Both the position numbers and the translations under genes were made by a program. A stretch of DNA of 64,000 nt, from contig JAIKLF010000001.1 in assembly GCA_019753405.1 (NCBI GenBank), positions 438,789 to 502,788 on the forward strand, in the 5' to 3' direction. Below the pieces are notes generated by a model. That model searched no databases and was not told where the DNA came from. It saw nothing but the letters and a program-made list of their open reading frames with translations. This DNA comes from Murdochiella sp. Marseille-P8839. GTDB lineage: Bacteria; Bacillota; Clostridia; Tissierellales; Peptoniphilaceae. Positions 63,210-64,000 of this stretch are shown here, one piece after another (the stretch's first letter is position 1; the number at the start of each line of letters is the position of its first letter).

Positions 63210-64000
63210 CTATTGTACCACACCGGAACGATGGCTTTTCATTTGCTTCATCGAGAATTTTTCAGCCAACACCAATTTTGCGCGTTGACAGAAACGTTCT
63301 ACGGTACTCTTTTTTGTTCCTTTATGATACACAGCAAGAATCGAAGTTACATTTTCTAATTGTCCCGCGGAAAAATACCGTAAGTTGGAAGAGGGTTGCA
63401 AAGACATCAGAGAAGAAAAGGTTTGAAAGGTTATACCTTTTCCACTCTCCACAAGACCTAATGCTGATGCCAAACTTGGTGCTTCAATCAATTCCTTCGG
63501 TTTCAGTCCATAATAGGAAAAAAACTGATTGGCAAAAAGACGAATGTTCTGCCATGGGCGTAATACGATGAAGGGCTCATCTATTAATTGTGAATAATCG
63601 ATTTTTTCTGGATTAAAAGGAGAAAATTCCGTGGCTTCATTATCAATGAATCCTTCTTTTTGTCTCGCAACGAGCATAATCGGATCTGCTGCCAATACCA
63701 TGTGTTCCAAATCCGGATCTTCCGGGATCATATTCGTCAGTAGAATATCCGCTTTTCTCTTTCGGATCATGTCGAGACATTCAAAAATCGGTCCCTCAGA
63801 AACTTCAAGATTAACCGTTGGATACTGATTGGCAAAGGAAGGGATGACCTTAGGCAAGACGTATACACCCAATAATGGAATAGTAGCGATCGAAAGAACA
63901 TCCGTTTCATTTTGCTCGTGGCCGATCAGCCTGCTTTTCATTTCTTTTTCCATGGCTAAAAATTTTTCCATGTATGATAGATAAATTTTCCCCTGCTCCG
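63210..64000 (-). CDS. LysR-family transcriptional regulator, N-terminus outside window
   Basis: The substrate-binding part of a LysR-type regulator. Reading past the first ATG at 63971 to the window edge gives EQGKIYLSYMEKFLAMEKEM, the linker helix usual after the LysR winged helix (LTEQGKxFLxY), so the DNA-binding domain lies beyond the window. The effector domain shows LSIATIPLLGVYVLPKVIPSFANQYPTV and the ECLDMIRKRKADILLT region. The ligand is unknown. It lies 68 bases before argS on the same strand. Confidence 0.88.
   Translation of the reverse strand, partial: EQGKIYLSYMEKFLAMEKEMKSRLIGHEQNETDVLSIATIPLLGVYVLPKVIPSFANQYPTVNLEVSEGPIFECLDMIRKRKADILLTNMIPEDPDLEHMVLAADPIMLVARQKEGFIDNEATEFSPFNPEKIDYSQLIDEPFIVLRPWQNIRLFANQFFSYYGLKPKELIEAPSLASALGLVESGKGITFQTFSSLMSLQPSSNLRYFSAGQLENVTSILAVYHKGTKKSTVERFCQRAKLVLAEKFSMKQMKSHRSGVVQ

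Overview
The window is a dense, mostly plus-strand stretch of core genome from a Gram-positive, low-to-mid GC (by eye close to 50%) Firmicute. Supporting signs are SepF, ScpA/ScpB, a bifunctional Rel, an IspH-ribosomal protein S1 fusion, Bacillus-type LexA boxes (CGAAC-N4-GTTCG), strong GGAGG ribosome sites, sortase-type C-terminal signals and Ser-rich linkers in exported proteins. The gene set fits an anaerobic clostridial/Tissierellia-type organism (Peptoniphilaceae-like is my guess). No marker in the window settles the genus. No CRISPR array, insertion sequence, prophage or plasmid gene is seen.

Layout. (1) 1-10.2 kb: ruvB (cut by the window edge), queA, tgt, yajC, recJ, rel, an MBL-fold hydrolase and aspS. 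This is a compacted form of the classic Firmicute order, without secDF, apt, dtd and hisS. (2) 10.3-17.1 kb: RseC-like protein, der, plsY, a membrane-anchored unknown, yggS, sepF, terminator, lspA, ung and an RluA-type pseudouridine synthase, mostly overlapping. (3) 17.1-32.2 kb: comM behind a hairpin that buries its Shine-Dalgarno. Then, from a clear promoter, efp-nusB-xseA-xseB-ispA-argR-recN-nudix-M50 protease-scpA-scpB-rluB-flavoprotein-cmk-plsC-ispH/rpsA, ending in a strong terminator. (4) 32.3-40.5 kb: miaB-mutS-mutL-miaA and a PLP-dependent methionine gamma-lyase-like gene. (5) 40.6-43.6 kb: a cell-wall-anchored surface protein with duplicated domains, then a small LysM membrane protein under two LexA boxes (a YneA-like SOS division inhibitor). 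(6) 43.6-48.6 kb: a nucleoside-type ABC transporter (ATPase, two permeases, then lipoprotein with its own promoter). (7) 48.6-50.6 kb: tRNA-Leu(CAG) on the minus strand, a split ThrE-like exporter and a small FakA-related domain protein. (8) 50.6-56.3 kb: a XerC/D recombinase (minus) sharing overlapping divergent promoters with a MoxR-DUF58-transglutaminase operon (plus). (9) 56.5-64 kb, minus strand: a very large exported M14 carboxypeptidase with a sorting-like signal, argF, argS and the C-terminal part of a LysR regulator that runs off the window.

Functionally this is housekeeping: DNA repair and recombination (RuvB, RecJ, RecN, ExoVII, Ung, MutS/L, ComM), tRNA modification (QueA, Tgt, MiaA, MiaB, pseudouridine synthases), isoprenoid and phospholipid precursors (IspA, IspH, PlsY, PlsC), chromosome segregation (ScpA/B, Xer) and stringent response. 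The accessory parts are the surface protein, the LysM/SOS gene, the transporters and the M14 peptidase.

The most interesting signals are the tandem LexA boxes on the LysM gene, the perfect 11-bp hairpin masking the comM ribosome site, and the matching non-LPXTG sorting motifs (SPKTGD, APKTSD) on two exported proteins. Inverted repeats around the ThrE and ABC-transporter promoters and the fused divergent xer/moxR promoters also deserve a look. I did not find a wholly new multi-gene system.
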